From positions 1 to 5,867 of the forward strand of contig JBBRGI010000242.1 of the NCBI GenBank assembly GCA_038240855.1: a stretch of DNA of 5,867 nt. The letters run 5' to 3'. The notes beneath the pieces are model-generated. The model saw nothing but the letters and a program-made list of their open reading frames with translations. It did no database searches and had not been told where the DNA came from. The translations under genes and the position numbers were made by a program. How positions within the stretch are numbered: position 1 is the stretch's first letter; each line of letters begins with the position of its first letter. Below are positions 4,249-5,867 of this stretch, one piece after another. The DNA is from JAAFHB01 sp038240855. Lineage in GTDB: Bacteria; Bacteroidota; Bacteroidia; Bacteroidales; Prolixibacteraceae.

Positions 4249-5867
4249 AAAATCCTAATTGAGATTCTATTTGAGGCTCTGCTCCCTCATTTTTAATCTT
4301 ATTGCTCAATTCATTATCCAGGATCCTGGCTGCTTTGTTATCCTGCCATTGAAGATTGAAAAAATCGAGTAATTCATCCCTGATTTCCTTGTCGTAAACG
4401 GGAACAGCTACCTCCACCCTTCGGTCGAGATTGCGCGACATAAAGTCGGCAGAAGAAATATATAATTTTTCGTCACCTCCGTTATAGAAATAATATAACC
4501 GTGAATGTTCAAGATAGCGGTCAATGAGCCCGATTGCCGGAATAGTTACTTTCCCGTCGGCTGACGAGGTGTACATTGAAAACATTCCTCTGATATTTAA
4601 CCGTACATCCACTCCGCTTTTCGCAGCCTCATCCAGCTTATTAATAATTTCGACATCCACTAAATTATTGCATTTTAAATAAATGCGGGCTTCCAATCCG
4701 GCCTTGGCGTTTATTGTCTCATGCCTTATCATGGTCACCATTTTTTTGCGCATGGTAAACGGTGAGACCAGCAAATGCTGAAACCTTCCGATTTTGTAAT
4801 TTTTGTCAAAAAAATCAAATACACGTGTCACTTCCCGTGTAATATTTTGATCTGTTGTGCATAACAATTGATCGGAAAATACTTTTGAAGTCACTTCATT
4901 AAAATTACCGGTCCCGATAAGGGCATATTTTTTCGTTTCTTTATTATCCTTCCGGGTGATCAGACACAACTTTGAATGCACTTTCAGTCCCGGCACACCC
5001 AAAATAACCTTAACACCCTCTTTGCCGAGCCTGTTTCCATATTCAATGTTCTCCTGTTCGTTGAAACGGGCACGAAGCTCGAGTACCATGGTCACCTTTT
5101 TTCCGTTTCGCGCAGCATTTATCAAAGCATTTATAACATGCGAGTTACGTGCCATGCGATAGCCAGTCATCCGGATTTCAGTCACTTTGGGGTCAATCGA
5201 AACCTCACGCAATAAATCGATGAAATGGTAAAATGAATGGTAGGGGAAATGGAAGATAATATCGCCTTTACTGATGCTGTTCAGATAGGTCTGTCCATGC
5301 AGGATTTTATTATGCTTTACAGGACTAATTGGTTTATAATAAAGGTGTTCAGCCCCTACCATCGGAAAATCCATAAAGTCTTTAAAATTATGGATCCGGC
5401 TTCCTGCGATTACTACATCCTCCCTCTTGAAATTTAGTTTAAGAAGAAGAAGAGTAAGCAGGTTTTCAGGAATTTCCTTGTCGTATACAAACCTGACAAG
5501 TGCACTGTTTCCCCGCTTTACAATACTTTTCGCAACCAGTTTTACGTAACTCTCGGCCACGTCATCATCCAGGTCGAGTTCTGCATCACGGGTTAATTTG
5601 AAAATATAGGACCTTATCTTCTGGTAATTGAACATGTAGAAGATATCGTCCAGCTCATAACGAATGACATCTTCAAGAAGTATAATATAAGTTTTGCCGT
5701 CGTCGGAAGGAATGATCACAAAGCGGGGCAGAAGATCTGTCGGAACTTCGATCAGCGCATATTCCGATTTTTTATTCTTGACCATATCGACGGCAAGATA
5801 AATCGCATCGTCGCGCAATAAAGGAATTTTTGCCCCTTTTTTAAGGATAATCGGCATAATCCGGGGT
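4217..5867 (-). CDS. ppk1: Polyphosphate kinase 1 (5' end outside window)
   Basis: The reading frame runs off the right edge. The first ATG in view, at 5857, is internal because the frame stays open to 5867 and the N-domain is missing. From that Met, 546 residues remain. Family length is about 690, so about 140 residues (the N-domain and start of the head domain) are outside. PPK1 reversibly transfers the ATP gamma-phosphate to polyphosphate and is usually membrane-associated. Counting from the visible Met, the rest of the head domain runs to about 180, C1 spans about 181-361 and C2 about 362-546. From recalled E. coli numbering, a constant offset of 141 places the phosphorylated H435 at H294 (GLKVHSKLCLITR), H592 at H451 (DRYLEHSRLYYF), R375 at R234, R405 at R264, R564 at R423, D470 at D329 and E623 at E482. 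Two positions differ: H454 is L313 (YALIGTGNFN) and Y468 is F327. The core catalytic set is intact, so activity is expected. Confidence 0.97.
   Translation of the reverse strand, partial: PRIMPIILKKGAKIPLLRDDAIYLAVDMVKNKKSEYALIEVPTDLLPRFVIIPSDDGKTYIILLEDVIRYELDDIFYMFNYQKIRSYIFKLTRDAELDLDDDVAESYVKLVAKSIVKRGNSALVRFVYDKEIPENLLTLLLLKLNFKREDVVIAGSRIHNFKDFMDFPMVGAEHLYYKPISPVKHNKILHGQTYLNSISKGDIIFHFPYHSFYHFIDLLREVSIDPKVTEIRMTGYRMARNSHVINALINAARNGKKVTMVLELRARFNEQENIEYGNRLGKEGVKVILGVPGLKVHSKLCLITRKDNKETKKYALIGTGNFNEVTSKVFSDQLLCTTDQNITREVTRVFDFFDKNYKIGRFQHLLVSPFTMRKKMVTMIRHETINAKAGLEARIYLKCNNLVDVEIINKLDEAAKSGVDVRLNIRGMFSMYTSSADGKVTIPAIGLIDRYLEHSRLYYFYNGGDEKLYISSADFMSRNLDRRVEVAVPVYDKEIRDELLDFFNLQWQDNKAARILDNELSNKIKNEGAEPQIESQLGFYDYLRGKNVR

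Noticed and set aside
4956..5437. Three plus-strand reading frames of 66-79 residues opposite ppk1
   Set aside because: All are antisense to strongly conserved PPK1 sequence and have no supporting start context or motifs.
5855..5857. ATG as the true start of ppk1
   Set aside because: The frame remains open upstream to the window edge, and the visible protein lacks the N-domain and start of the head domain (about 140 residues), so this Met is internal.
1..5867. Defence system, CRISPR array, toxin-antitoxin pair or prophage
   Set aside because: No repeat-spacer array, nuclease/helicase cluster, small toxin pair or phage gene was found; nearly all of the window is occupied by the genes described.

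Overview
The window looks like an ordinary chromosomal segment from a member of the Bacteroidota. The evidence is the protein families present (a YgjV-like membrane/GNAT fusion, a HEAT-type protein next to polyphosphate kinase, and a small secreted beta-rich protein), moderate-to-low G+C with A-rich leaders and few strong Shine-Dalgarno sequences, and two copies of the octamer TATTTTTG, which fits the Bacteroidota sigma -7 consensus TAnnTTTG. Genus cannot be read from the sequence.

Layout. Positions 1-1240 (+ strand) hold the 3' end of a UDP-glucose 4-epimerase gene (galE) followed by a complete dTDP-glucose 4,6-dehydratase gene (rfbB/rmlB). Together these form a nucleotide-sugar supply block for cell-surface polysaccharide. 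A hairpin at 1264-1290 closes it. Positions 1363-2983 (- strand) hold, in transcription order, a membrane-anchored GNAT-like protein, a full-length IS200-type (Y1/HUH) transposase that may be a domesticated RAYT-like gene, and a small exported protein of unknown function that appears to have its own promoter. A 176 bp divergent region (2984-3159) separates these from a + strand gene for a 168-residue multi-pass membrane protein (3160-3666). Positions 3697-5867 (- strand) hold polyphosphate kinase ppk1, cut at its 5' end by the window edge. The ppk1 stop codon overlaps the start of a small HEAT/ARM-like helical-repeat gene, so the two are very likely co-transcribed and translationally coupled.

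No CRISPR array, rRNA, tRNA, prophage or obvious defence system is visible, and no gap between genes exceeds 300 bases. The points most worth a second look are: the ppk1/HEAT-repeat coupling; the replacement of one histidine classically called essential in PPK1; the transposase without recognisable element ends, with an 8 bp inverted repeat upstream; the membrane-GNAT fusion; and a probable start-site trap in which a TTG start candidate is part of a promoter element.
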